A stretch of 64,000 nucleotides of DNA, taken from contig JAJHZJ010000014.1 in assembly GCA_023548195.1 (NCBI GenBank), forward strand, positions 14,050,718 through 14,114,717. Reading direction: 5' to 3'. Position numbers and translations under genes: made by a program. Of the stretch, positions 34,941 to 45,799 are shown piece after piece; within the stretch, counting starts at the first letter, position 1; each line of letters begins with the position of its first letter. The notes beneath the pieces were generated by a model. That model saw nothing but the letters and a program-made list of their open reading frames with translations. It ran no database searches and had not been told where the DNA came from. Source of the stretch: Bettongia penicillata ogilbyi. Taxonomy: Eukaryota; Chordata; Mammalia; Diprotodontia; Potoroidae.

Positions 34941-37149
34941 ACATAAGTATCTTTAATCTTCTTTCTGGTACTATTCAAACCATGCAGCGAAGGTGCTGTC
35001 TTGTCATTGTTATTTGGAAAAAATTGTCTCAACCTTGCTAAACATACTGCTACTGCATTTTCTCCATTTAAGAATGGAAATTCTTCTATTCAATGCTTAT
35101 AAGGTCAATACTAAAAGAAGGAAACACAAGAAAGTTAAAAGTAGCTAAAGACTCTGGAACAAGCTGAGTCGCTACTCTATACTGAGAGCAACAGTCTCTG
35201 CTGTCATTAGTCATAAAGAATTCCCTCCTGTCACTTTGAAAGCTACATCCAAGAGGATTGTCATACAAAAACTTCTTCTACCAGATATTGTAGAATTATT
35301 ATAACTGCTTTCAATATCATCAACTCTTTTGACTAAGTCAATTAGAGAATTCTTCACTGATGAGTCATATATTATCGGAAGATGACAACCCCCAAGCCCA
35401 GATGTCTCATATGGTCCACCAAGAATGGACAGGGAATGTGGGTTGTGGTGGCATAGAAATCAAAGCCTATGTAATACTGTAGAATTCTTACTAAGAAATA
35501 TTTACTTCAAAAGGTATAATTACAGGTGTCCAAATTTCCTCTAACACATAAGAGACATAATTTCCTTCCTTTCCTATATTATTACTTCTATTTCTTGCAG
35601 AGAGGGAGAGTATTAGGTTCAGAACTTAGCTTAGTTTCCCTACAGCACAGTTCCAGTCTTTAGTCCAAAACTTTCCTTGGGCCTGAATCCCAGGCACCCT
35701 GACTCCTCAGGGCTTCATGCTGGCCTGGATGTACCACCTTACCTTCAATTCTGGCTCCAAAGTCACCATGGTTCAAAACCTGAAACTGAGGACAAACAAC
35801 ACAGAACAGAAACAACACCCCTAGACCCATTTCTCTGAGCTAGGGATAAAAGAAAGGTAATGAGGGGAAGGAGAACTCTTTCCACTAGTCCAGTTAATTA
35901 CACCCATTCTGAGTGAAGCAGAGAGATGTTAGCGAAAAGAGCACAGTCAAAAAGATGGTGGAAAAGTGGGCAATCAGCTCAATTCAATCTCACCAGTTTT
36001 AAAGACTCAAGCAGTCAATTAAGGGAGGCTACCTCTACCCAGGTGGTAGGGGACACAGTGGACTCTATGTTAAACAAACCTGGCATCTTCAAAGAGTAGC
36101 CTGGGCTACACATAAATTTAGTCAAAGATTATATAACTTTCTGAAAACTTGAGGTTCCAATCAAGTGTGGGTCCCTGGACTGATCTGAATTGTTCAGCCT
36201 TTGATGCAATTATCCTGGAAATCTCGCTAAAATACTTAGGTAGATTAAAGGCAAAAAGGCACTTAAATGGAATACTTCAAAGGATTGAAATGTTGAAATT
36301 CCCAATGAATTTCTAAAGCCTGATCAACCTGTTTAGATCACAAGGAAGCTTAATACAAGTGAGTAAGAGACCTTTGGAATTTCAAATGTTCTTAGCTACT
36401 TACCTGCTGTCATTAAGAAGTAATTTCTCCAGATCAAGATGCAGCGGTATTAATTATTCCACCCCTCTCCCTCATTTCCTATTTGCTCATCTTCCAAAGG
36501 TGCTGGGAAGATGACAACCTTGATGTAAGGTTGACAAATGTCCTCGAATCTCCAAAAGACATCATTTAAGATAAGTTAAATTCCTTGGAATCCTTTGGAT
36601 GTTTGATACTTTTCTTTATATCCATTTTACTAATTATGCCTCATGTCGTTCAAAGATTTTAAATCTACCTTTCTACCAGGAGATCATAGTGATAGGGGAC
36701 TACTCAGAGTTAAAGCCAGAGCTCTTTTAGTGATTCTGTCCCCAAAGGAAGATTATGGCAATACAAAGGAAAAACAAACAGGAGTGATGACTGTAGTGGG
36801 TTTGACAAGTGTGCAGAAAATGTTTGAATAATTCATATCTTCCTCATTAGCAAGGATTTGGTTCCGAATTTTCTCATTGGTTACCGACTTCAGTTTTATA
36901 CTTCCCTTTCCATATAGACATTTAGGTGAAATCGGGCATATTCTGACACTGAGCCATACTTGCACAAATTTTAAGCTCATGTAAATATTTAAAATATTTT
37001 CATTTTAAAAGCATATTATAAAGTGATGATATGCATCATATTATATATTATATATATGTGATTGTTTATTACCTTATTATCTAATATTGACATGAAAAGG
37101 ATAAATGTGAAAACAGAAATAAACAAGACTGTATGTGTAGCAACTGTCT
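34941..37149. other. Unassigned sequence
   Basis: About 2.2 kb without a recognised element. The 35630-35760 stretch ('ctgactcctcagggcttcat') has a composition reminiscent of LTR sequence but lacks boundaries. Confidence 0.35.
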
Positions 37150-37256
37150 ACATGAAGAATAGTTAGCATTTATATAAGAAGTTAATACTTGCAAAGCTCT
37201 TTAGAAATATTAACCCATTTATCTCTCTATTGTCTCTCACAAAACCCTGTAAGGTA
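37150..37256 (-). mobile_element. MIR-type SINE fragment, cut at a purine tract
   Basis: 'tagcatttatataagaagtt', 'gcaaagctctttagaaat' and 'aaaaccctgtaaggtagg' form the reversed MIR 3' half. It stops where the purine-rich tract starts. Confidence 0.6.
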
Positions 37257-37622
37257 GGAAAGTAGAAGGAAAAGCAGGAGAAAGAGAAGGAGAAAAAGGA
37301 GGAAGAGGGCAATGATGATGAGGATGAAATAAAGGAAAAAAGAAGAGAAAGAGTAAGGAAAGGAAGGGAAGGAATAGAAGAAGGGAAGGAAAAGGGGAAA
37401 GAAAGGAGGGAAAAGGAAAAGGTAGGGAGAGGAAAGAAGAGAAGAAACAAAGAAGCAAAGGAATAAAAGAAGGGGAAAAGGAAGTAGGGAGGAAGGGGGA
37501 GAGGAGACAGGAAGAGAGGGAAGGAAGCAGAGAGATGTAAAGAAAAGGGGAAAAGAGACAGCTATAGATAGATACACACAGAGAGAGAAAAAGAGACAGA
37601 CAAAGACAAAGAGTGGTAGAAA
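37257..37622. repeat. Purine-rich (GGAA/GAAA)n tract
   Basis: About 365 bp almost entirely A/G on the plus strand (GGAA, GAAG, GGGA motifs), ending in a 'gatagatacacacagagaga' stretch. Long open frames on the minus strand here (L/S/F/P-rich) are composition artefacts. Confidence 0.9.
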
Positions 37623-38464
37623 GTGGTCCAAAGTGGCAGAATTCTGAATAGACCTGTAAGTGGATACAGAACTCAGACATCTTACAGTTGTTTATAATTT
37701 TGTTTGCTTCTGCCTTATAAAAGGCTAGGAAAGAGTTGGGCAAAGTTTGTCTCTTGTTTTCTGTTTATTTATATTTATAAATATTTATTTTTGTTGGCAG
37801 TTAAAACGCACACTATGATTAGCAATTATACATTAATAAACAACCTAAACCTTGAATTTCTATTGATGCTACTTATGTAACATGTCTTTATGTACGCATA
37901 TACTCATAAGTCAGTACCTTTACTCTTTAGTGACCCGTGATTTCATTCCTGTAAATACTCCCTCCAAGTATACAGATCAGAATCTCTCCAGGTGGTATTT
38001 GCAAGGTGTCATGGCCCCAAAATTTATCAGCCTGCTAATTTAGCCAGCCTTGGCTTCAGACAACAAACTGCTCTTCTTGAAGAGTTTTCCAACTTCACAA
38101 GAACTGCGTATAATTTACTGGCATAGCCTTTGAGAAGCCTCCATACTATAATTAAACATCAGAAAAGGATTCTAGAAGAAAATGCACATGTATATAGTTC
38201 TGAATTCTTATCACATTTTAAAATATTCTATCATGTCATTTTGCCACTTAAGGATCCCTTGTTTTGAAAAGATAGTAAATTCAATGATACATACTGTGAG
38301 GAAAACTATTTAAAATGTAAATTTAATTTAATAATTTCAATTGTAAAATTATGATTTTGTTTTATTTGGTGATGTTCAGAAAGGATAAAAGTTTTGAAAT
38401 TTTAAAGAAATTATGTGGTAAAATGAAACAAAGAAAAATGTAGCAAATAAATTAAGAATAGTTG
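37623..38464. other. Unassigned AT-rich sequence
   Basis: Nothing recognised. Confidence 0.4.
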
Positions 38465-38630
38465 GAAGCTGATCATTTTACTCAATGTGCATGTAATGGA
38501 ATATTATTACACTATCACAAACAAAAAATATGAGCAATTCGGAGAAACATGGGAACAATTAATGCATTTTGAAGTCAAGAGAAGGAAGGAAACATATACA
38601 AAGTAGGTAATTTTCTAGTTATAATCACCA
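38465..38630 (+). mobile_element. L1 ORF2 C-terminal fragment
   Basis: 'gtaatggaatattattacac' and 'tcggagaaacatgggaacaa' match the 'aatggaatattattgtgc...gagaaacctgggaa' block of L1 ORF2. Confidence 0.6.
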
Positions 38631-38747
38631 CTATTTTTGTCACAAGAAGAGGTAAAGAAATACACCTTCCACCTTTCCTTTGAAAAGTAGGTTATCATTT
38701 AACTTTAAAAAAAAAAGATTGTTAAGAAAGCAAATATCACTAAGGAC

Positions 38748-38748
<1 letters not shown>

Positions 38749-38790
<42 letters not shown>
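38749..38790. repeat. (GT)n microsatellite
   Basis: About 40 bp of uninterrupted GT, the purest dinucleotide array in the window. Confidence 0.95.
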
Positions 38791-38793
<3 letters not shown>

Positions 38794-39079
38794 AGGGTTT
38801 GTATTTGAAAATGACTATGATTAAAGAAAAGGCATCAATAGAATCTTGAGTTTAATAAATAAAATTTATAATCCTGAAGCCCCTGGAATAGAGAGACACT
38901 TAGAGGAGAGAAAACATAGGACATTAGAGTTCTGGAGAACAGTTGAAGCACTTCAGACTGGGTAACTGGAAAAGTTTTTTTGATATATTTAGTATTGCAA
39001 GTGACAAGCTGAAAACTATTGCGGTAATTCACCTTCATATTATAAGTAAGAGTTGGGCAAAAACCGAAACTTAGGAAAA

Positions 39080-39185
39080 TCATTTATGAATGCAATGGAA
39101 TATCATTTCACCATAAGGCATAATAAATATAAAGAATTCATAGAAACATAGAGAAATGTCTCATGAACTGAACTAATTTGACAAT
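39080..39185 (+). mobile_element. L1 ORF2 C-terminal fragment
   Basis: 'aatgcaatggaatatcattt', 'caccataaggcataataaat' and 'catagagaaatgtctcatga' repeat the same L1 block as 38465-38630. Confidence 0.55.
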
Positions 39186-39189
39186 GAGT

Positions 39190-42118
39190 AACAAACTCTC
39201 CAGCAGTCATACTTGCTCCATTTCAGGAATCATGAACTTTCGACTGTCATACAAACTCCATTCTGTATCCCTTACTGCCTGTTCCCTTTTCCCTATCCTT
39301 TTTAAACCAAACCCCGCAACGATGAGCTCTAATGCTACCCACTCCTTTCACTGTGCTCTCCGGAACGTGCGCTCCAATGGAAACAACCTTGCATTCATCT
39401 TAACTCTTTGTTTCCTACTCCTTTCATCTTTTAGTTCTCAATGAGGTTTGACAGTCTTCCCAGACACACTTTCCAGACTTGGCTACACTTTTTATTCATT
39501 TCTCTGCCAACATATTGATCAAGGTTGGGAAGCTGGAATGCTCCTTGTTCCCCATTGACCCATTCAGAGTCTCCTATTCCACTCAGTACCTTCTTCATTG
39601 AAATTCAATGTATCTCTTACCCAGTTATAATTCCAATAGTTTTTGTCTGCTGACCTTCAGGATATTCCCATTTTTTCCTCAAAGAATTTTGTGCCTGGTT
39701 CACAGTCTTTCCTCCCCAACTCCTACCCTCTTACTAGGGATTTCAATTTACATATTACTATTCTCTCAAACATTTTAACCGCCTTGTTCCTCAGTTTACT
39801 CATTTCTCATGACACCACCTCAGCTACGCACAGAACTGATTACACTCTTGACCTTGACCTCACCCATAAATGCTGCACATCCATGTTTATGAACTCTCTG
39901 TGCAACCCAAAGTCCTCTCACCGTGACCTTCAATCCCTTGACCACTTCTTGCCCAGGTCATCCCTGTTCTAACTACACTCTCCTCCTTTCCACATCTTGA
40001 CCACTTAGAGAACTTAGTTAAACTTTATACCATCTTATTCTCTTGAATCTCTTGCCCCCTTATCCTATTCCTGACCTTTCCCTCCCAAGCTTCATTCTTG
40101 GGTTACTCCTAACATCTGTTGCCTTCCCTCCTGCTCAAACGTTGCCAAATGAAGCTGGAGAACATCACAAAACTTTTCTGACTGGATCCAGTACAAATTT
40201 ACATAACCAAATCTCAACTGGACCCTCATGTCAGCAAGACAATCTTTTTTACCCCTCCCTAATTGATTCCCTATCACACTTGCCACAATAGTTGTTACAA
40301 ACATTTTCATTCTTCTTGAAACCTCCCATAGTTCATCTTCCCCTCACCCTCTCAGTTGAGAACCTCATCTCATATTTCCCTGAAAAAGAAATTGAGGCTA
40401 TTTCCCAAGAGTTTTCTCTTTTCCTTTCCTCCTCAACTCAGATCTCTCAGGTGCTTTCTGCCATTTCTTCCATCTTCACCCTTGACTCACAAAATGAAGT
40501 GAAAATTCTCCTTGCTAAGACAAACTCCTCTATATATGTAAGTGATCACATTTTATCTCATTTTTCCCAGAAGATTACTCCCGCTATCATTTCTGCTTTA
40601 ACATATCTTCAATCTTTCCTTGTCTATTTCCTTATTGCCTACAAAAATGCTTGCATTATCCCCACTATCAAAACAAAACACTCGATCTATTCAACCCCAC
40701 TAAATATCATCTCATATCTTTCCTCCCTTTCATACCTATGTTCCCTGAGAAAGTCATCTACAATAGTGCCTCCACTTCCTTTTGTCTAACTCCTTAATTC
40801 TACAGTCTGACTTTGGAACTCATTATTAAAGATCTCTTAATTGCCAAATCTAATGGCCTTTTCTGAATCTTTATCCTTCTTGACTTCCTTTCAGATTGCA
40901 GCTTTCCATCACCCTTGTCTCCTTGATACTCTCTTCTCTTGGTTTTTGTGACACTACTCTTGCCTGGTTTTCCTTTTAGCTATCTTATCAAGCCTTCTCA
41001 GTCTACTTTACCAAGATATTTAACCAGGTCAAACCTGCTAATTATATGTATCCCCCACGATTCTATTTTGGGTCTTCTTCTTTTCTCCATCTATTGTATT
41101 TCATATGATAATCTCATTAGCTCCCATAGATTCAATTATCATCTCTATAATAATGATTCTCAAATCTAGTCATCTAGTCCTAAAATTTCTGCTGACCTTC
41201 ATTCTCATATCTCCAATACCGATTGGGTATCTCAAACTGGATGTCCTGTAGACATCTTAAGTTCGCCATGTTCAAAGTGGAACTTATTATCTTTCCCCAC
41301 AACTCCCCCTTCCTAATTTCCCTATTTCTGCTGAAGATACTTTATTCTCTTGTCACCCAGGCTAGTAGCCTAGGTGTCATTCTCAACTTCCCACTCTTTC
41401 ACACCACTTTTCCACATCTAATCTCTTACCAAGACCTGCTAATTTTCCCTTCCTAACATCTCTTATATATGTTCTGACATCACCATCGCCTTGTTGCAGG
41501 TTCTTATCACCTCATGGCTGAACCAGCAATAACCTGCTGATTGGTCTGCGTACCACATTTCCCTTTCCACTCCAATCAATTCAGCTGTCAAATTGGTCTT
41601 CCTAAATTGGAAGTCTGACCATGCCAACCCCCTTATTCTTGATAAATTCCAATAGCTCTATATCCCCTCCAGGATTACTATAAAATCCTGTGTTTGGCAT
41701 TCAAAGTCTTTCATAACCTCCCCTGTCCCCTTTTAATCTTCTTACATCTTATATACTTTAAAGTTCCTCCAACATAAAATTCCATCTCTGAACTCTAAGA
41801 ATTTTCCCTTCCCATTCCTGGACTGCTCTCATCCGTGTTCACTTTTTTCCTGGTTTCCTTTGAGACTCAACTAAAATCCTACCTTCCAGAGGAAGCCTTT
41901 CCTGATCCCCCCTAATTCTAGTTCTTTTCCTCTATTAATTATCTTTGATTGATCCTGTCTATAGCTTGTCTGTTCATAGCCATTTATATGTCATCTCCCT
42001 TATTAGCCTGAGTTCTCTTCCAGAAGAGATTTTTTTTACCTTTCTTTGTATTTCCAGTGTTTAGTAGAGTGTCTGACACATAATTGATTCTCAATAAATA
42101 TTGATCATCTGATTGATG
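39190..42118 (+). pseudogene. LINE-2 (CR1 clade), long relic with endonuclease and RT traces
   Basis: Nearly 2.9 kb of one L2-type element. Endonuclease traces lie at 39643-39972, with 'DFNLHI' and 'DYTLDLDLTHKCCTS' (compare the G-D-F-N-x-H and T-L-D-L motifs). RT domain pieces lie at 40292-40789 and 40939-41456, with 'ISNWMSCRHLKFAMFKVEL' and 'QASSLGVILN'. The catalytic YADD is changed to Y-N-N-D at about 41146-41157. The 3' end has 'ttgatcatctgattgatg' after 'ctcaataaat'. At least five frames are needed to follow the protein, so it is dead. L2 elements act by target-primed reverse transcription. Confidence 0.85.
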
Positions 42119-42289
42119 CAGAGAGAGAAATATGCAAGTTAGAAAACCTAAGTGTATAACAACTAAATTTATAGCAAGTTACTTAATTGGGACGTTATAG
42201 TTTTTCTTTCTTTTAATCTGTGTTCTCACTGAGGGAGAGGACATGGTATTTTGGGCTTTGTGAATAAAAAAAAGTTAGCTGTTGTCTAA

Positions 42290-42555
42290 ATAAAGGTAGT
42301 TTGATGATACAGTGGTTATATCTTAGGGCCTGGAGTCTGGAAGACCTGATTTCAAATCAGGCCTCAGACACTTTCTAGCTGTGTGACCCTGGGCAAGTCA
42401 TTTAATCTGTTTCAATTTCCTCAACTGCAAAATGTAGATAACAATAGCACTTACCGTTCAAGTCACTGTGAAGATCAAGCGAAGTATTTATGGAGTGCCT
42501 AGCATAGCGCCTGGCATGTAGTAACTACTTAATGCTTATTTCCTTCCTTCCTAAA
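42290..42555 (+). mobile_element. MIR/Ther-type SINE
   Basis: Near full length: 'tttgatgatacagtggttat' (box A-like), 'gatttcaaatcaggcctcag' (box B-like), 'tgtgaccctgggcaagtcat', 'gtgcctagcatagcgcctgg' and 'tacttaatgcttatttcctt'. Confidence 0.85.
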
Positions 42556-42720
42556 TGTTATAGGTACATTAGGTATGTTATCATATTAAAACATGCTATT
42601 TCCTGAATATTTTCTGCATGTTCCTGCTTTGGTGCTTCCATTCATTCTGTTCCCTTTTCCTGGAATGCTCTTCCTCATCATCACAAGAATTTATTCTTAT
42701 CTGTATTTACTTAACATGGA

Positions 42721-43838
42721 AATGGACATGCCAAAGAAATCTCGCAGCTGTTTTTTATCTTCTGGCTTTTCTTCCCAACGAGCAGAACCAGCAAACTTTT
42801 CATTGATAGACTTTATCAGCTTCTTGGCAGATTCAGGATCTTTGCCAGTATTGATAGGCTCTCATCTACTTTGGCTTCTCCAAACAGCTGTGTTGCTTCT
42901 TTCTTCTCCTCTTCTCTTTCCTGATCCTGCTCTTTTGCTTGGTCCATCTACCAGCACCATTCGCTTTCTTCTGTTCTCATTTCCAATCTCCCTCCCATTC
43001 ACAATATTGCCCCCATTCTTTTCCCATCGGGACCTTAGTTGTTGATAATACATGATCTCCAAAGTCTTTACAAATATTCATATCAGCCTTCTGGGGTTTC
43101 TTCTTCTTCAGCTTTCCTTTGGCTTTTTTCTTCAGTTTCTTATTCCTGGTGCCCTGCTACAAGTAGGAAGGGATCTGTATCAGGTTCCTGATGATGATAT
43201 CATTTATGAAAAATGTGGTCTGGACCTCCGCGGTAAGACGATCTGCTTTGTTCCAGGCGAGTGTAGTGGGGACATCTGTATTTGCACACTCATCGTTCAG
43301 ATCTACCACATAGGCCACATGGCCTGGCAGAAACAGCTCATTTCCATAAGCTTTGTTCTTGACCAGCATTTGGCAAGAATGGCAGTCCAAATGTATCCAG
43401 TCCAAATTCAATTTTATTCTCAGGATCTTCATTTTTCTTTGTTTCCTTCTGAGGTTTCTTCATCATCATCTTCTCCTCTTTCTCTTTGCTGGCAAGCTCA
43501 GTTTGAACCTTCTGGAGAAAGGCAAAATCCAGAATCTTGGATGTCACCCTCCAAGAATCGAGACTCTTGCATCAGCTGCTGCCTCTTCTCTACAGTGGAT
43601 TTGTCAGCCTCGGCAGCAGGTCCCATAGACCTACCAGTTAGCAGTGGTACTGATCAGTTCTGTTTCCTAACATCCTTGTTCCCACCGCCTCTCTATTCTT
43701 CGGCATGGTCCCAAGACTTTGCTGCCAGCTCCCTTTCGTGTTCAACTTCTTGTTGATGAAGTTTGGCATGGTAGCTTTTCTTTTTCCTTCTTCATGCTGC
43801 TGAACCTTTATCCTTGTTGTATTCCCTTGCCCAGTGGG
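42721..43838 (-). pseudogene. IK: Processed pseudogene of IK (RED protein), truncated at both ends
   Basis: The minus strand encodes, in several frames but in the right order, pieces of the nuclear RED/IK protein, a spliceosome-associated factor. From high to low coordinates: 'REYNKDKGSAA' and 'KKKSYHAKLHQQEVEHEREL' (about 43835-43740), 'KSTVEKRQQLMQESRFLEGD', 'KEKEEKMMMKKPQKETKK' (43490-43440), 'AYVVDLNDECANTDVPTTL' (about 43310-43255), 'KADMNICKDFGDHV', and 'PEDKKQLRDFFGM' at the low end. No introns interrupt a gene that has many exons, so this is a retrocopy. The N-terminal part and the C-terminal quarter are missing, the arginine/glutamate repeat region is scrambled, and several indels and stops break the frame. 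No poly(A) tract or target duplication is visible. A 234-codon plus-strand open frame here is a shadow. Confidence 0.85.
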
Positions 43839-43844
43839 GGCCAG

Positions 43845-43938
43845 GTGGTGCCATAGAGGGAGTTCTAGATCTGGACTCAGAAAGAGCTAAGTTCAAAGCC
43901 AGACATTTACTAGCTATGTGACTCTGGACAAATCATTT
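43845..43938 (+). mobile_element. CORE-SINE head fragment
   Basis: 'gggggccaggtggtgccata' head and 'ctaagttcaaagccagacat' (box B-like), ending 'tgactctggacaaatcattt' where the next SINE begins. Confidence 0.75.
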
Positions 43939-44250
43939 GGGGGCAGCTAGGTGGTGCAGTGGATAGAGCACCAGTGCAGGAGTCAGGAGGACCTGAGTTC
44001 AAATCTCACCTCAGACACTTGACACTCACTAGCTGTGTGACCTTGGGCAAGTCACTTAACCCCAGTTGCCTCATCCTGGGTCCTCTCCAGTCATCCTGAT
44101 GAATATCTGGTCACTGGATTCAGATGGCTCTGGAGGAGAAGTGAGGCTGGTGACCTGCACAGCCCTCACTCACGCAAAACAAAGTCAAGTGCAAGTCATG
44201 TCATTGTTTCTCTGATGGCATTGTCTTCTTCAGCAACGAAGGACAAACAT
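43939..44250 (+). mobile_element. Full-length tRNA-derived CORE-SINE, inserted in an older SINE
   Basis: Best-preserved SINE of the window: 'ggggcagctaggtggtgcag', box B-like 'gagttcaaatctcacctc', 'ctgtgtgaccttgggcaagt', 'cttaaccccagttgcctcat', 'gtcactggattcagatggct' and tail 'cagcaacgaaggacaaac'. Length about 312 bp. It follows the head fragment at 43845-43938 at the point where that copy breaks. Its low divergence suggests a younger insertion. Names such as Mar-1, Mon1 or WSINE1 may apply but could not be checked. Confidence 0.9.
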
Positions 44251-44344
44251 GGTTAACATGGTTACAAGATTTGTATCATGGTGCAGATGTGGGTACAGCT
44301 CTAGGTATGATAAGAAACTTCCTAAAGTCTTTCTATGCCTTTTT

Positions 44345-44500
44345 GAAATAATTTATTTCCTCATATCTTATAATACAACATGTTCACATACCACAACTTA
44401 TTCAGCCATTTCTAAGTTGATGTGTATCCCCTTAATTTCTAAGGTTTTTTCTATCACAAATATAGGCTACCATAAATATTCAGTATAGAAATTCACCCTT
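44345..44500 (-). mobile_element. L1 ORF2 C-terminal fragment, antisense
   Basis: 'acataccacaacttattcag', 'ccatttctaagttgatgtgt' and 'ggctaccataaatattcagt' are the reverse complement of the 'ctgaataaattgtggtatatg' block of L1 ORF2. Confidence 0.65.
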
Positions 44501-44594
44501 TTAGGTTAATTGGCTATTAATGAATAATTCACAAAATGATCAAGATTAAGTACTTCTTCTAGGTTGTACAGATAGGATGAAAAGTTCCCCTTTT

Positions 44595-44790
44595 CTATTG
44601 CCACTCCAACTATCATAATTATTGTCTTTATTACCTCTTTTCTGGATGATTACAATAGTTTTCTAACTCATCCATTTTACAGTCCACTGATAGATCAATC
44701 TTCATAAAGTTCTGCTCGTGTTATTCCCTTATTTAAAAATTTTACTAACTCCATTACTTCTTAAATTAAAATTAAAATTTGGAATTCAAG
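44595..44790 (+). mobile_element. L2-like fragment
   Basis: 'tctggatgattacaatagtt', 'ttctaactcatccattttac' and 'gctcgtgttattcccttatt' resemble the 'ctggactattgcaatag...tctgaccatgtcac' stretch of the L2 RT C-terminus. Confidence 0.45.
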
Positions 44791-44867
44791 GGCCCAGAGA
44801 AGATAGCTTTAATAGACTTTTTGTGCTTTATCTATTATTAATTCTCTGCCTATACAGTTGTTTGTCC

Positions 44868-45047
44868 TTTGTTTTGAAGAGGACCAATGATGTCATTGGG
44901 GTAATGTCTTGCCTTACTTGTGAACTGGATTTAAGTGAGGAAGAGTTGCACAAAGTTGTCAGTCTCATTCTCTTTTCCAGAATCAATTCCAAAGTCAGGA
45001 CAACTGGAGACAGCCTAGGATGCAGTGGATGACTTTGGTGCTTTTGG
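44868..45047 (+). mobile_element. Marsupial SINE, truncated at 45047
   Basis: 'tgttttgaagaggaccaatg', 'atgtcattggggtaatgtct', 'ttgtgaactggatttaagtg' and 'gaggaagagttgcacaaagt' match a common marsupial short repeat often linked with CORE-SINEs. It ends abruptly at the start of the 96-bp inverted duplication. Confidence 0.65.
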
Positions 45048-45143
45048 TATAACTGAACTTTTCACTAAAAACAATGGAACCTCTTGGACTGTAACATAAT
45101 GGCTATATATTTACTTAGAGGAGAGGTAGGAATGACACCAAAG
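45048..45143 (+). repeat. 96-bp inverted duplication, arm A
   Basis: Starts TATAACTGAAC and ends GACACCAAAG. It is the reverse complement of 47032-47127 with five mismatches in 96 bases by eye. Sequence on either side does not match. See arm B. Confidence 0.9.
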
Positions 45144-45304
45144 CTGTACGTACTCCACAGTACCTGCTTCAATTGCTTTCGTGGCCATTGGAACAAATTA
45201 TTTTCATCTGCCCATTTTGCCAGGGAAAAATCTTTCCTTGTTTGGGGTAGACATTCCCCTAACTCACTGACGGGTTTGAGGCTTGTTGTTTACATAATCT
45301 AGAG

Positions 45305-45545
45305 AAAAGCAAAATGACATTAGTGGAAAAGAGTACTGGACTTAGAATCTAGAAAGTACTAAATCTGAATCCTAGCTTGGGTATTTTATTAATGTACGAT
45401 CATGTGTCATTTCATTTGTGCACCTTTATCTTCTCATTTATAAAACAATTATATTTGTAAAACAACAAATGAGTTGGGGAGGAAAGCGCTTTGCAAACCC
45501 TATAGGATTGTATAGATGTCAATTTTTATTAGCTAAATTAGTGAC
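45305..45545 (+). mobile_element. MIR-type SINE
   Basis: 'aaaagagtactggacttaga', 'ctgaatcctagcttgggtat', 'ttctcatttataaaacaatt' and 'gcgctttgcaaaccctatag' are in MIR order, decayed. Confidence 0.6.
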
Positions 45546-45569
45546 TATTCTCCAAATAGTTCCCACATT

Positions 45570-45790
45570 TCCTAATCTTTATGATTTTGCTCCTGCCATT
45601 TCCTCTAGCTGGAATATCATTCATCTATGACTGGAAATCCTATCCATCTTTTAAGACTCATCTCAAGGGATCATCAAGTTGTATCTGAAACTCTAATAGT
45701 ATAGAATTACTCTATTTTTGAACTCTCATGACACATTATGACTCTCTTAGGGCAAGTCTTACATACTACTTTGATTGTTGAGCAGCAAAT
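45570..45790 (+). mobile_element. L2-like 3' fragment
   Basis: 'gctcctgccatttcctctag', 'ctggaatatcattcatctat' and 'atcttttaagactcatctca' resemble the L2 3' region (gctggaatg...ttcaagactcagctca). Weak. Confidence 0.4.
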
Positions 45791-45799
45791 TTAGCAGAC

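Noticed and set aside
37227..37743. Open frames of 134 and 168 codons on the minus strand
   Set aside because: They are translations of a purine-rich tract, giving only L/S/F/P-rich low-complexity sequence.
43052..43756. A 234-codon plus-strand open frame
   Set aside because: It is the opposite strand of the IK retrocopy. The minus strand carries the recognisable protein pieces, and the plus frame has no family motif.
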